Positions 44,158-60,468 of a stretch of DNA of 64,000 nucleotides are shown here, piece by piece (positions within the stretch are counted from its first letter, which is position 1; every line of letters starts with the position of its first letter). The stretch comes from Piscicola geometra (taxonomy: Eukaryota > Annelida > Clitellata > Hirudinida > Piscicolidae): positions 1-64,000 of the forward strand of contig OX030965.1 in assembly GCA_943735955.1 (NCBI GenBank). Reading direction: 5' to 3'. The translations under genes were made by a program, and so were the position numbers. Under the pieces are notes generated by a model that worked only from the letters and a program-made list of their open reading frames with translations, was not told the origin of the DNA and ran no database searches.

Positions 44158-47100
44158 TTGCCTATTTACATATATTGCATATTTACATATGTTGCATATA
44201 TACCTATATTGAATATTTTCATATATTGCATAATTACATATATTGCATATTTACATATATTGCATATTTACATATATTGCATATTTACATATATTGCATA
44301 TTTACATATATTGCATATTTACATATTATGCATTTATACATATATTGCATATTTACATATATTGCATCTTTACATATATTGCATGTTTAAATATATTGCA
44401 TATTTACATATAATGCATGTTTACATATATTGCATATTTACATATAATGCATATTTACATATATTGCATATTTACATATATTGCATATTTACGTATATTG
44501 CATATTTACATGTATTGCATATTTACATATATTGCATATTTGCATATATTGCATATTTACATATAATGCATATTTACATATATTGCATATTTACATATAT
44601 TGCATATTTACATATATTGCATATTTACATATATTGCATATTTACATATTTTGCATATTTACATATATTGCATATTTACATATATTGCATATTCACATAT
44701 ATTGCATATTTACATATATTGCATATTTACATATATTGCATATTTATATATATTGCATGTTTTCATATATTGCATATTTACATATTTTGCATATTAACAT
44801 ATATTGAATATTTACATATGTTGCATATATACATATATTGCATAATTACATATATTGCATATTTACATATATTGCATATTTACATATTATGCATATTTAC
44901 ATATATTGCATGTTTTCATATATTGCATGTTTACATATATTGCATATTTACATATATTGCATATTTACATATTTTGCATATTTACATATATTGCTTATTT
45001 ACATATATTGCATATTTACATATATTGCATATTTACATATATTGCATATTTACATATAGTGCATATTTACATATATTGCATATTTACATATATTGCATAT
45101 TTACATATATTGCTCATTTACATATATTGCATATTTACATATATTGCATATTTACATATATTGCATATTTACATATATTGCATATTTACATATATTGCAT
45201 ATTTACATATATTGCATATTTACATATATTGCATATTTACATATATTGCATATTTACATATATTGCAGATTTACTTATATTGCATATTTACATATATTGC
45301 ATATTTACGTATATTGCATATTTACATATATTGCATATTTACATATATTGCATATTTACATATATTGCATATTTACATATATTGCATCTTTACATATATT
45401 GCATAATTACATATATTGCATATTTACATATATTGCATATTTACATACATTGCATATTTACATATATTGCATATTTACATATATTGCATATTTACATACA
45501 TTGCATATTTACATATATTGCATATTTACATTCATTGCATATTTACATATATTTCATATTTACATACATTGCATATTTACATATATTGCATATTTACATA
45601 TATTGCATAGTTAAATATATTGCATATTTACATATCTTGCATATTTACATATATTGCATCTTTACATATATTGCATATTTAAATTATATTGCATATTTAC
45701 ACATATTGCATATTTACATATATTGCATATTTACATATATTGCATGTTTTCATATATTGCATATTTACATATATTGCATATTTACATATATTGCATATTT
45801 ACATATATTGCATATTTACATATATTGCATATTTACATATATTGCATATTTACATATATTGCATATTTACATATATTGCATATTTACATATATTGCATAT
45901 TTACATATATTGCATATTTACATATATTGCATATTTACATATATTGCTTATTTACATATATTGCATATTTACATATATTGCATATTTACATATATTGCAT
46001 ATTTACATATATTGCATATTTACATATATTGCATATTTACATATATTGCATATTTACATATATTGCATATTTACATATATTGCATGTTTTCATATATTGC
46101 ATATTTACATATATTGCATTTTAACATATATTGCATATTTACATATATTGCATATTTACATATATTGCATATTTACATATATTGCATATTTACATATATT
46201 GCTTATTTACATATATTGAATATTTACATATATTGCATATTTACATATATTGCCTATTTACATATATTGCATATTTACATATGTTGCATATATACCTATA
46301 TTGAATATTTTCATATATTGCATAATTACATATATTGCATATTTACATATATTGCATATTTACATATATTGCATATTTACATATATTGCATATTTACATA
46401 TATTGCATATTTACATATATTGCATATTTACATATTATGCATTTATACATATATTGCATATTTACATATATTGCATCTTTACATATATTGCATATTTACA
46501 TATATTGCATATTTACATATAATGCATGTTTACATATATTGCATATTTACATATAATGCATATTTACATATATTGCATATTTACATATATTGCATATTTA
46601 CGTATATTGCATATTTACATGTATTGCATATTTACATATATTGCATATTTGCATATATTGCATATTTACATATAATGCATATTTACATATATTGCATATT
46701 TACATATATTGCATATTTACATATATTGCATATTTACATATATTGCATATTTACATATTTTGCATATTTACATATATTGCATATTTACATATATTGCATA
46801 TTCACATATATTGCATATTTACATATATTGCATATTTACATATATTGCATATTTATATATATTGCATGTTTTCATATATTGCATATTTACATATTTTGCA
46901 TATTAACATATATTGCATATTTACATATGTTGCATATATACATATATTGCATAATTACATATATTGCATATTTACATATATTGCATATTTACATATTATG
47001 CATATTTACATATATTGCATGTTTTCATATATTGCATGTTTTCATATATTGCATATTTACATATATTGCATATTTACATATTTTGCATATTTACATATAT

Positions 47101-47980
47101 TGCTTATTTACATATATTGCATATTTACATATATTGCATATTTACATATATTGCATATTTACATATAGTGCATATTTACATATATTGCATATTTACATAT
47201 ATTGCATATTTACATATATTGCTCATTTACATATATTGCATATTTACATATATTGCATATTTACATATATTGCATATTTACATATATTGCATATTTACAT
47301 ATATTGCATATTTACATATATTGCATATTTACATATATTGCATATTTACATATATTGCATATTTACATATATTGCAGATTTACTTATATTGCATATTTAC
47401 ATATATTGCATATTTACGTATATTGCATATTTACATATATTGCATATTTACATATATTGCATATTTACATATATTGCATATTTACATATATTGCATATTT
47501 ACATATATTGCATAATTACATATATTGCATATTTACATATATTGCATATTTACATACATTGCATATTTACATATATTGCATATTTACATATATTGCATAT
47601 TTACATACATTGCATATTTACATATATTGCTTATTTACATTCATTGCATATTTACATATATTTCATATTTACATACATTGCATATTTACATATATTGCAT
47701 ATTTACATATATTGCATAGTTAAATATATTGCATATTTACATATATTGCATATTTACATATATTGCATCTTTACATATATTGCATATTTAAATTATATTG
47801 CATATTTACACATATTGCATATTTACATATATTGCATATTTACATATATTGCATATTTACATATATTGCATCTTTACATATATTGCATATTTAAATTATA
47901 TTGCATATTTACACATATTGCATATTTACTTATATTGCATATTTACATATATTGCATATTTACATATATTGGATATTAAC
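44158..47980. repeat. Tandem duplication, offset 2109 bp
   Basis: Copy 1 (about 44.2-46.2 kb) and copy 2 (about 46.25-47.9 kb) share variant order at an offset of 2092-2109 bp. Markers include the ATACCTAT unit (44209 and 46291), the ACGT cassette (44491 and 46600), ATTTTGCATATTAAC, the 45113/47222 GCTCATTTAC unit and the 45265/47375 GCAGATTTACTTAT unit. The value 2109 is 124 x 17 plus 1, and the extra base is the 18-bp AAATTA unit near 45680. The change from 2092 to 2109 is a single monomer. A few private substitutions distinguish the copies (for example GCATCTTTAC near 45390 in copy 1 only). Confidence 0.88.
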
Positions 47981-50452
47981 ATATATTGCATATTTACATA
48001 TATTGCATATTTACATATATTGCATATTTACATATATTGCATATTTACATATATTGCATATTTACATATATTGCATATTTACATATATTGCATATTTACA
48101 TATATTGCAGATTTACTTATATTGCATATTTACATATATTGCATATTTACATATATTGCATATTTACATATATTGCCTATTTACATATATTGCATATTTA
48201 CATATATTGCATATTTACATATATTGCATATTTACATATATTGCATAATTACATATATTGCATATTTACATATATTGCATATTTACATATATTGCATATT
48301 TACATATATTGCATATTTACATATATTGCATATTTACATATATTGCATATTTACATATATTGCTTATTTACATTTATTGCATATTTACATATATTGCATA
48401 TTTAGATATATTGCATATTTACATATATTGCATATTTACATATATTGCATATTTACATATATTGCATATTTACATATATTGCATATTTACATATATTGCA
48501 TATTTACATATATTGCATATTCACATATATTGCATATTTACATATATTGCCTATTTACATATATTGCATATTTACATATATTGCATGTTTTCATGTATTG
48601 CATATTTACATATTTTGCATATTAACATATATTGCATATTTACATATGTTGCATATATACATATATTGCATAATTACATATATTGCATATTTACATATAT
48701 TGCATATTTACATATATTGCATATTTACATATATTGCATGTTTTCATATATTGCATGTTTACATATATTGCATATTTACATATATTGCATATTTACATAT
48801 TTTGCATATTTACATATATTGCTTATTTACATATATTGCATATTTACATATATTGCATATTTACATATATTGCATATTTACATATAGTGCATATTTACAT
48901 ATATTGCATATTTACATATATTGCATATTTACATATATTGCTCATTTACATATATTGCATATTTACATATATTGCATATTTACATATATTGCATATTTAC
49001 ATATATTGCATATTTACATATATTGCATATTTACATATATTGCATATTTACATATATTGCATATTTACATATATTGCATATTTACATATATTGCAGATTT
49101 ACTTATATTGCATATTTACATATATTGCATATTTACATATATTGCATATTTACATATATTGCATATTTACATATATTGCATATTTACATATATTGCATAT
49201 TTACATATATTGGATATTAACATATATTGCATATTTACATATATTGCATATTTACATATATTGCATATTTACATATATTGCATATTTACATATATTGCAT
49301 ATTTACATATATTGCATATTTACATATATTGCATATTTACATATATTGCAGATTTACTTATATTGCATATTTACATATATTGCATATTTACATATATTGC
49401 ATATTTACATATATTGCCTATTTACATATATTGCATATTTACATATATTGCATATTTACATATATTGCATATTTACATATATTGCATAATTACATATATT
49501 GCATATTTACATATATTGCATATTTACATATATTGCATATTTACATATATTGCATATTTACATATATTGCATATTTACATATATTGCATATTTACATATA
49601 TTGCTTATTTACATTTATTGCATATTTACATATATTGCATATTTAGATATATTGCATATTTACATATATTGCATATTTACATATATTGCATATTTACATA
49701 TATTGCATATTTACATATATTGCATATTTACATATATTGCATATTTACATATATTGCATATTCACATATATTGCATATTTACATATATTGCCTATTTACA
49801 TATATTGCATATTTACATATATTGCATGTTTTCATGTATTGCATATTTACATATTTTGCATATTAACATATATTGCATATTTACATATGTTGCATATATA
49901 CATATATTGCATAATTACATATATTGCATATTTACATATATTGCATATTTACATATATTGCATATTTACATATATTGCATGTTTTCATATATTGCATGTT
50001 TACATATATTGCATATTTACATATATTGCATATTTACATATTTTGCATATTTACATATATTGCTTATTTACATATATTGCATATTTACATATATTGCATA
50101 TTTACATATATTGCATATTTACATATAGTGCATATTTACATATATTGCATATTTACATATATTGCATATTTACATATATTGCTCATTTACATATATTGCA
50201 TATTTACATATATTGCATATTTACATATATTGCATATTTACATATATTGCATATTTACATATATTGCATATTTACATATATTGCATATTTACATATATTG
50301 CATATTTACATATATTGCATATTTACATATATTGCAGATTTACTTATATTGCATATTTACATATATTGCATATTTACATATATTGCATATTTACATATAT
50401 TGCATATTTACATATATTGCATATTTACATATATTGCATATTTACATATATT
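47930..50452. repeat. Near-perfect tandem duplication, 1241-bp unit (73 monomers)
   Basis: Copy 1 is about 47971-49211 and copy 2 about 49212-50452, each starting at a TTGGATATTAACAT unit (47971 and 49212). All variants I compared recur at exactly +1241: GCAGATTTACTTAT (48107 and 49348; 49094 and 50335), TTTAGATATATTGC, TTTTCATGTATTGC, ATTTTGCATATTAAC, CATATAGTGC and GCTCATTTAC. The copies separate at about 50452, where the expected GGATATTAAC is absent. No difference was noticed inside the copies, so this is among the youngest events in the window. Confidence 0.9.
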
Positions 50453-51299
50453 GCATATTTACATATATTGCATAATTACATATATTGCATATTTACATAT
50501 ATTGCATATTTACATACATTGCATATTTACATATATTGCATATTTACATATATTGCATATTTACATATATTGCATATTTACATATATTGCTTATTTACAT
50601 TTATTGCATATTTACATATATTGCATATTTACATACATTGCATATTTACATATATTGCATATTTACATATATTGCATAGTTAAATATATTGCATATTTAC
50701 ATATCTTTCATATTTACATATATTGCATCTTTACATATATTGCATATTTAAATTATATTGCATATTTACATATATTGCATATTTACATATATTGCTCATT
50801 TACATATATTGCATATTTACATATATTGCATATTTACATATATTGCATATTTACATATATTGCATATTTACATATATTGCATATTTACATATATTGCATA
50901 TTTACATATATTGCATATTTACATATATTGCATATTTACATATATTGCAGATTTACTTATATTGCATATTTACATATATTGCATATTTACATATATTGCA
51001 TATTTACATATATTGCATATTTACATATATTGCATATTTACATATATTGCATATTTACATATATTGCATATTTACATATATTGCAGATTTACTTATATTG
51101 CATATTTACATATATTGCATATTTACATATATTGCATATTTACATATATTGCATATTTACATATATTGCATATTTACATATATTGCATATTTACATATAT
51201 TGCATGTTTTCATATATTGCATATTTACATATATTAAATATTTACATATATTGCATATTTACATATTTTACATGTTTACATATATTGCTTATTTACATA

Positions 51300-54200
51300 T
51301 ATTGCATATTTACATATATTGCATATTAACATATATTGCATATTTACATATATTGCATATTTACATATATTGCATATTTACATATATTGCATATTTACAT
51401 ATATTGCTTATTTACATATATTGCATATTTACATATATTGCATATTTACATATATTGCATATTTACATATATTGCATATTTACATATATTGCATATTTAC
51501 ATATATTGCATATTTACATATATTGCATATTTACATATATTGCATATTTACATATATTGCAGATTTACTTATATTGCATATTTACATATATTGCATATTT
51601 ACATATATTGCATATTTACATATATTGCATATTTACATATATTGCATATTTACATATATTGCATATTTACATATATTGCATATTTACATATATTGCATAT
51701 TTACATATATTGCATAATTACATATATTGCATATTTACATATATTGCATATTTACATATATTGCATATTTACATATATTGCATATTTACATATATTGCAT
51801 ATTTACATATATTGCTTATTTACATTTATTGCATATTTACATATATTGCATATTTACATATATTGCATATTTACATATATTGCATATTTACATATATTGC
51901 ATATTTACATATATTGCATATTTACATATATTGCATATTTACATATATTGCATATTTACATATATTGCATATTCACATATATTGCATATTTACATATATT
52001 GCATATTTACATATATTGCATATTTACATATATTGCATGTTTTCATATATTGCATATTTACATATTTTGCATATTAACATATATTGCATATTTACATATG
52101 TTGCATATATACATATATTGCATAATTACATATATTGCATATTTACATATATTGCATATTTACATATATTGCATATTTACATATATTGCATGTTTTCATA
52201 TATTGCATATTTACATATATTGCATATTTACATATATTGCATATTTACATATTTTGCATATTTACATATATTGCTTATTTACATATATTGCATATTTACA
52301 TATATTGCATATTTACATATATTGCATATTTACATATAGTGCATATTTACATATATTGCATATTTACATATATTGCATATTTACATATATTGCTCATTTA
52401 CATATATTGCATATTTACATATATTGCATATTTACATATATTGCATATTTACATATATTGCATATTTACATATATTGCATATTTACATATATTGCATATT
52501 TACATATATTGCATATTTACATATATTGCATATTTACATATATTGCAGATTTACTTATATTGCATATTTACATATATTGCATATTTACATATATTGCATA
52601 TTTACATATATTGCATATTTACATATATTGCATATTTACATATATTGCATATTTACATATATTGCATATTTACATATATTGCATAATTACATATATTGCA
52701 TATTTACATATATTGCATATTTACATACATTGCATATTTACATATATTGCATATTTACATATATTGCATATTTACATATATTGCTTATTTACATTTATTG
52801 CATAATTACATATATTGCATATTTACATATATTGCATATTTACATATATTGCATATTTACATATATTGCATAGTTAAATATATTGCATATTTACATATCT
52901 TGCATATTTACATATATTGCATATTTACATATATTGCATATTTACATATATTGCATATTTACATATATTGCATATTTACATATATTGCATATTTACATAT
53001 ATTGCATATTTACATATATTGCATATTTACATATATTGCATAATTACATATATTGCATATTTACATATATTGCATATTTACATATATTGCATATTTACAT
53101 ATATTGCATATTTACATATATTGCATATTTACATATATTGCTTATTTACATTTATTGCATATTTACATATATTGCATATTTACATATATTGCATATTTAC
53201 ATATTTTGCATATTTACATATATTGCATATTTACATATATTGCATATTTACATATATTGCATATTTACATATATTGCATATTTACATATATTGCATATTT
53301 ACATATATTGCATATTCACATATATTGCATATTTACATATATTGCATATTTACATATTTTGCATATTTACATATATTGCATGTTTTCATATATTGCATAT
53401 TTACATATTTTGCATATTAACATATATTGCATATTTACATATGTTGCATATATACATATATTGCATAATTACATATATTGCATATTTACATATATTGCAT
53501 ATTTACATATATTGCATATTTACATATATTGCATGTTTTCATATATTGCATATTTACATATATTGCATATTTACATATATTGCATATTTACATATTTTGC
53601 ATATTTACATATATTGCTTATTTACATATATTGCATATTTACATATATTGCATATTTACATATATTGCATATTTACATATAGTGCATATTTACATATATT
53701 GCATATTTACATATATTGCATATTTACATATATTGCTCATTTACATATATTGCATATTTACATATATTGCATATTTACATATATTGCATATTTACATATA
53801 TTGCATATTTACATATATTGCATATTTACATATATTGCACTTTTACATATATTGCATATTTACATATATTGCATATTTACATATATTGCAGATTTACTTA
53901 TATTGCATATTTACATAAATTGCATATTTACATATATTGCATATTTACATATATTGCATATTTACATATATTGCATATTTACATATATTGCATATTTACA
54001 TATATTGCATATTTACATATATTGCATAATTACATATATTGCATATTTACATATATTGCATATTTACATACATTGCATATTTACATATATTGCATATTTA
54101 CATATATTGCATATTTACATATATTGCATATTTACATATATTGCTTATTTACATTTATTGCATAATTACATATATTGCATATTTACATATATTGCATATT

Positions 54201-54360
54201 TACATATATTGCATATTTACATATATTGCATAGTTAAATATATTGCATATTTACATATCTTGCATATTTACATATATTGCATCTTTACATATATTGCATA
54301 TTTACATATATTGCATAGTTAAATATATTGCATATTTACATATATTGCATATTAACATAT
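51300..54360. repeat. HOR copies at offsets 1343 and 3043 bp
   Basis: Markers at 52081-52900 (ATTTTGCATATTAAC, GCATAATTAC, GCATGTTTTCAT, CATATAGTGC, GCTCATTTAC, GCAGATTTACTTAT) recur at +1343 bp (79 units) in 53424-54243. The segment starting with GCATATTAACAT at about 51319 recurs at about 54362 (3043 bp, 179 units). The same marker order is also seen about 2211 bp upstream (130 units plus 1) in the 1241-bp duplication. This whole part of domain 4 therefore derives from one ancestral HOR with gains and losses of monomers. Confidence 0.82.
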
Positions 54361-55010
54361 ATTGCATATTAACATATATTGCATATTTACATATATTGCA
54401 TATTTACATATATTGCATATTTACATATATTGCATATTTACATATATTGCTTATTTACATATATTGCATATTTACATATATTGCATATTTACATATATTG
54501 CATATTTACATATATTGCATATTTACATATATTGCATATTTACATATATTGCATATTTACATATATTGCATATTTACATATATTGCATATTTACATATAT
54601 TGCAGATTTACTTATATTGCATATTTACATATATTGCATATTTACATATATTGCATATTTACATATATTGCATATTTACATATATTGCATATTTACATAT
54701 ATTTCATATTTACATATATTGCATATTTACATATATTGCATAATTACATATATTGCATATTTACATATATTGCATATTTACATATATTGCATATTTACAT
54801 ATATTGCATATTTACATATATTGCATATTTACATATATTGCATATTTACATATATTGCTTATTTACATTTATTGCATATTTACATATATTGCATATTTAC
54901 ATATATTGCATATTTACATATATTGCATATTTACATATATTGCATAGTTAAATATATTGCATATTTACATATCTTGCATATTTACATATATTGCATCTTT
55001 ACATATATTG

Positions 55011-58000
55011 CATATTTAAATTATATTGCATATTTACACATATTGCATATTTACATATATTGCATATTTACATATATTGCATTTTAACATATATTGCATA
55101 TTTACATATATTGCATATTTACATATATTGCATATTTACATATATTGCATATTTACATATATTGCATGTTTTCATATATTGCATATTTACATATATTGCA
55201 TTTTAACATATATTGCATATTTACATATATTGCATATTTACATATATTGCATATTTACATATATTGCATATTTACATATATTGCCTATTTACATATATTG
55301 CATATTTACATATATTGCATATTTACATATATTGCATATTTACATATATTGCATATTTACATATATTGCATATTTACATATATTGCATATTCACATATAT
55401 TGCATATTTACATATATTGCATATTTACATATATTGCATATTAACATATATTGCATATTTACATATATTGCATATTTACATATATTGCATATTTACATGT
55501 ATTGCATTTTTACGTATATTGCATATTTACATGAATTGCATATTTACATATATTGCATATTTGCATATATTGCATATTTACATATATTGCATATTCACAT
55601 ATATTGCATATTTACATATATTGCATATTTACATATATTGCATATTCACATATATTGCATATTTACATTTATTGCATATTTAAATTATATTGCATATTTA
55701 CACATATTGCATAGTTACATATATTGCATATTTACATATATTGCATATTTACATATATTGCATATTCACATATAATGCATATTTACATATATTGCATATT
55801 TACATATATTGCATATTTACATATATTGCATATTTACATATATTGCATATTTACATATATTGCATATTTACATATATTGCATATTTACATATATTGCATA
55901 TTTACATATATTTCATATTTACATATATTGCATATTTACATATATTGCATATTTACATATATTGCATATATAGATATATTGCATATTTACATATATTGCA
56001 TATTTACATATATTGCATAATTACATATATTGCATATTTACATATATTGCATATTTACATATATTGCATATTTACATATATTGCATATTTACATATATTG
56101 CATATTTACATATATTGCATATTTACATATATTGCATATTTACATATATTGCATATTTACATATATTGCATATTTACATATATTGCATATTTACATATAT
56201 TGCATATTTACATATATTGCCTATTTACATATATTGCATATTTACATATGTTGCATATATACATATATTGCATATTTTCATATATTGCATAATTACATAT
56301 ATTGCATATTTACATATATTGCATATTTACATATATTGCATATTTACATATATTGCATATTTACATATATTGCATGTTTTCATATATTGCATATTTACAT
56401 ATATTGCATTTTTACATATATTGCATATTTAAATATATTGCATATTTACATATATTGCATATTTACATATATTGCATCTTTACATATTATGCATTTATAC
56501 ATATATTGCATATGTACATATATTGCATCTTTACATATATTGCATATTTACATATATTGCATATTTACATATATTGCATATTTACATATATTGCATATTT
56601 ACATATATTGCATATTCACATATATTGCATATTTACATATATTGCTTATTTACATATATTGCATATTTACATATATTACATATTTACATATATTGCATAT
56701 TTACATATATTGCATATTTACATATATTGCATATTTACATATATTGCATATTTACATATATTGCATATTTACATATATTGCATATTTACATATATTGCAT
56801 ATTTACATATATTGCATATTTACATAGATTGCATATTTACATATATTGCATATTTACATATATTGCATATTTACATATATTGCATATTTACATATATTGC
56901 ATATTTACATATATTGCATATTTACATATATTGCATATTTACATATATTGCATGTTTACATATATTGCATATTTACATATATTGCATATTTACATATATT
57001 GCATATTTACATATATTGCATATTTACATATATTGCATATTTACATATATTGCATATTTACATATATTGCATATTTACATATATTGCATATTTACATATA
57101 TTGCATATTTACATATATTGCATATTTACATATATTGCATATTTACATAAATTGCATATTTACATATATTGCATATTTACATATATTGCATATTTACATA
57201 TAATGCATATTTACATAAATTGCATATTTACATATATTGCATATTTACGTATATTGCATATTTACATGTATTGCATATTTACATATATTGCATATTTGCA
57301 TATATTGCATATTTACATATATTGCATATTTACATATATTGCATATTTACATATATTGCATATTTACATATATTGCATAATTACATATATTGCATATTTA
57401 CATATATTGCATATTTACATTTATTGCATATTTACATATATTGCATATTTACATATATTGCATATTCACATATATTGCATATTTACATATATTGCATATA
57501 TACATATATTGCATATTTACATATATTGCATATTTACATATATTGCATATTTACGTATATTGCATATTTACATGTATTGCATATTTGCATATAATGCATA
57601 TTTACATATATTGCATATTTACATATATTGCTTATTTACATATATTGCATATTTACATATATTGCATATTTACATATATTGCATATTTACATATATTGCA
57701 TATTTACATATATTGCATATTTACATATATTGCATATTTACATATATTGCATATTAACATATATTGGTTATTAACAAATATTGGATATTTACATATATTG
57801 CATATTTACATATATTGCATATTTACATATATTGCATATTTACATATATTTCATATTTGCATATATTGCATAGTTTCCTATAATGCATATTTACATATAT
57901 TGCATATTTACATATATTGAATATTTACATATATTGCATATTTACATATATTGCATATTTACATATATTGCATATTTACATATATTGCATATTTACATAT

Positions 58001-58600
58001 ATTGCATATTTACATATATTGCATATTTACATATATTGCATATTTACTTATATTGCATATTTACATAAATTGCAAATTTACATATATTGCATATTTACAT
58101 ATATTGCATATTTACATATAATGCATATTTACATAAATTGCATATTTACATATATTGCATATTTACATATATTGCATATTTACATATATTGCATATTTAC
58201 ATATATTGCATATTTACATATATTGCATATTTACTTATATTGCATATTTACATAAATTGCAAATTTACATATATTGCATATTTACATATATTGCATATTT
58301 ACATATAATGCATATTTACATAAATTGCATATTTACATATATTGCATATTTACGTATATTGCATATTTACATGTATTGCATATTTACATATATTGCATAT
58401 TTGCATATATTGCATATTTACATATATTGCATATTTACATATATTGCATATTAACATATATTGCATATTTACATATATTGCATATTTACATATATTGCAT
58501 ATTAACATATATTGGATATTAACATATATTGGATATTTACATATATTGCATATTTACATATATTGCATATTTACATATATTGCATATTTAAATATATTGC
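55011..58600. repeat. 17-bp array, domain 5 (mixed variants)
   Basis: Here markers typical of domains 1 to 3 reappear: the 18-bp AAATTA unit (about 55017 and 55681), GCATTTTAACAT, TTCACATATAATGC, and ACGT cassettes at about 55511 (with ACATGAATTGC instead of ACATGTATTGC), 57247, 57552 and 58351. Long runs of unvaried monomers are common, for example around 56.7-57.1 kb. TTACATAAATTGC and TTACATAAATTGCAAATTTAC units form a local series at 57.1-58.3 kb, including two units near 58073 and 58258 about 187 bp (11 monomers) apart. The first GGTTATTAACAAATATTGG unit is at 57766. Confidence 0.7.
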
Positions 58601-60045
58601 ATATTTACATATATTAAATGATTACATATATTGCATATTTACACATATTGCATATTTACATATATTACATATTTACATATATTGCATATTTACATATATT
58701 GCATATTTACATATATTGCATATTTACATATATTAAATGATTACATATATTGCATATTTACACATATTGCATATTTACATATATTACATATTTACATATA
58801 TTGCATATTTACATATATTGCATATTTACATATATTGCATAGTTACATATATTGCATATTTACATATATTGCATATTTACATATATTGCATATTTACATA
58901 TATTGCATATTTACATATATTGCATATTTACATATATTGCATATTTACATATATTGCATATTTACATATATTGCATATTTACATATATTGCATAATTACA
59001 TATATTGAATATTTACATATATTGCATATTTACATATATTGCATATTTACATATATTGCATATTTACATATATTGCATATTTACATATATTGCATATTTA
59101 CATATATTGCATATTTACATATATTGAAGATTTACATATATTGCATATTTACATATATTGCATATTTACATATATTGCATATTTACATATATTGCATATT
59201 TACATATACTGCATATTAACATATATTGGTTATTAACAAATATTGGATATTTACATATATTGCATATTTACATATATTGTATATTTACATATATTGCATA
59301 TTTACATATATTGCAAATTTACATATATTGCATATTTACATATATTGCATATTTACATATATTGCATAATTACATATATTGAATATTTACATATATTGCA
59401 TATTTACATATATTGCATATTTACATATATTGCATATTTACATATATTGCATATTTACATATATTGCATAATTACATATATTGAATATTTACATATATTG
59501 CATATTTACATATATTGCATATTTACATATATTGCATATTTACATATATTGCATATTTACATATATTGCATATTTACATATATTGCATATTTACATATAT
59601 TAAATGTTTACATATATTGCATATTTACACATATTGCATATTTACATATATTGCATATTTACATATATTACATATTTACATATATTGCATATTTACATAT
59701 ATTGCATATTTACATTTATTGCATATTTACATATATTGCATATTTACATATATTGCATATTTACATATATTAAATGTTTACATATATTGCATATTTACAC
59801 ATATTGCATATTTACATATATTACATATTTACATATATTGCATATTTACATATATTGCATATTTACATATATTGCATATTTACATATATTGCATATTTAC
59901 ATATATTGCATATTTACATATATTGAAGATTTACATATATTGCATATTTACATATATTGCATATTTACATATATTGCATATTTACATATATTGCATATTA
60001 ACATATATTGCATATTTACATATATTAAATGTTTACATATATTGC

Positions 60046-60075
60046 ATATTTACACCATATTTATATTTACATATA
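60046..60075. repeat. Rearranged monomer
   Basis: Where copies elsewhere in domain 6 read TTTACACATATTGCATATTT, this one reads TTTACACCATATTTATATTT. There is an inserted C, the G is lost and the following C is T. The total length is unchanged, so phase is kept outside. It is the only place I noticed where the TTGCAT core is lost by paired indels. Confidence 0.8.
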
Positions 60076-60468
60076 TTACATATTTACATATATTGCATAT
60101 TTACATATATTGCATATTTACATATATTGCATATTTACATATATTGCATATTTACATATATTGAAGATTTACACATTATGCATATTTACACATATTGCAT
60201 ATTTACATATATTACATATTTACATATATTGCATATTTACATATATTGCATATTTACATATATTGCATATTTACATATATTGCATATTTACATATATTGC
60301 ATATTTACATATATTGAAGATTTACATATATTGCATATTTACATATATTGCATATTTACATATATTGCATATTTACATATATTGCATATTTACATATATT
60401 GCATATTTACATATATTGCATATTTACATATATTGCATATTTACATATATTGCATATTTACATATATT

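Larger units (their letters stand above)
44100..55010. repeat. 17-bp array, domain 4 (GCAGATTTACTTAT units)
   Basis: Marked by GCAGATTTACTTATATTGC, two substitutions in one monomer, near 45265, 47375, 48107, 49094, 49348, 50335, 50948, 51083, 51559, 52545, 53889 and 54602. GCTCATTTAC (about 45113, 47222, 48942, 50181, 50790, 52392, 53736), CATATAGTGC and GCTTATTTACATTTATTGC units occur with it. The three-monomer ACGT/ACATGT/TTTGCAT cassette, frequent up to 46600, is absent from about 46.7 to 55.5 kb. Isolated ACGT units without ACATGT are present at about 45307 and 47414 only. Confidence 0.8.
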
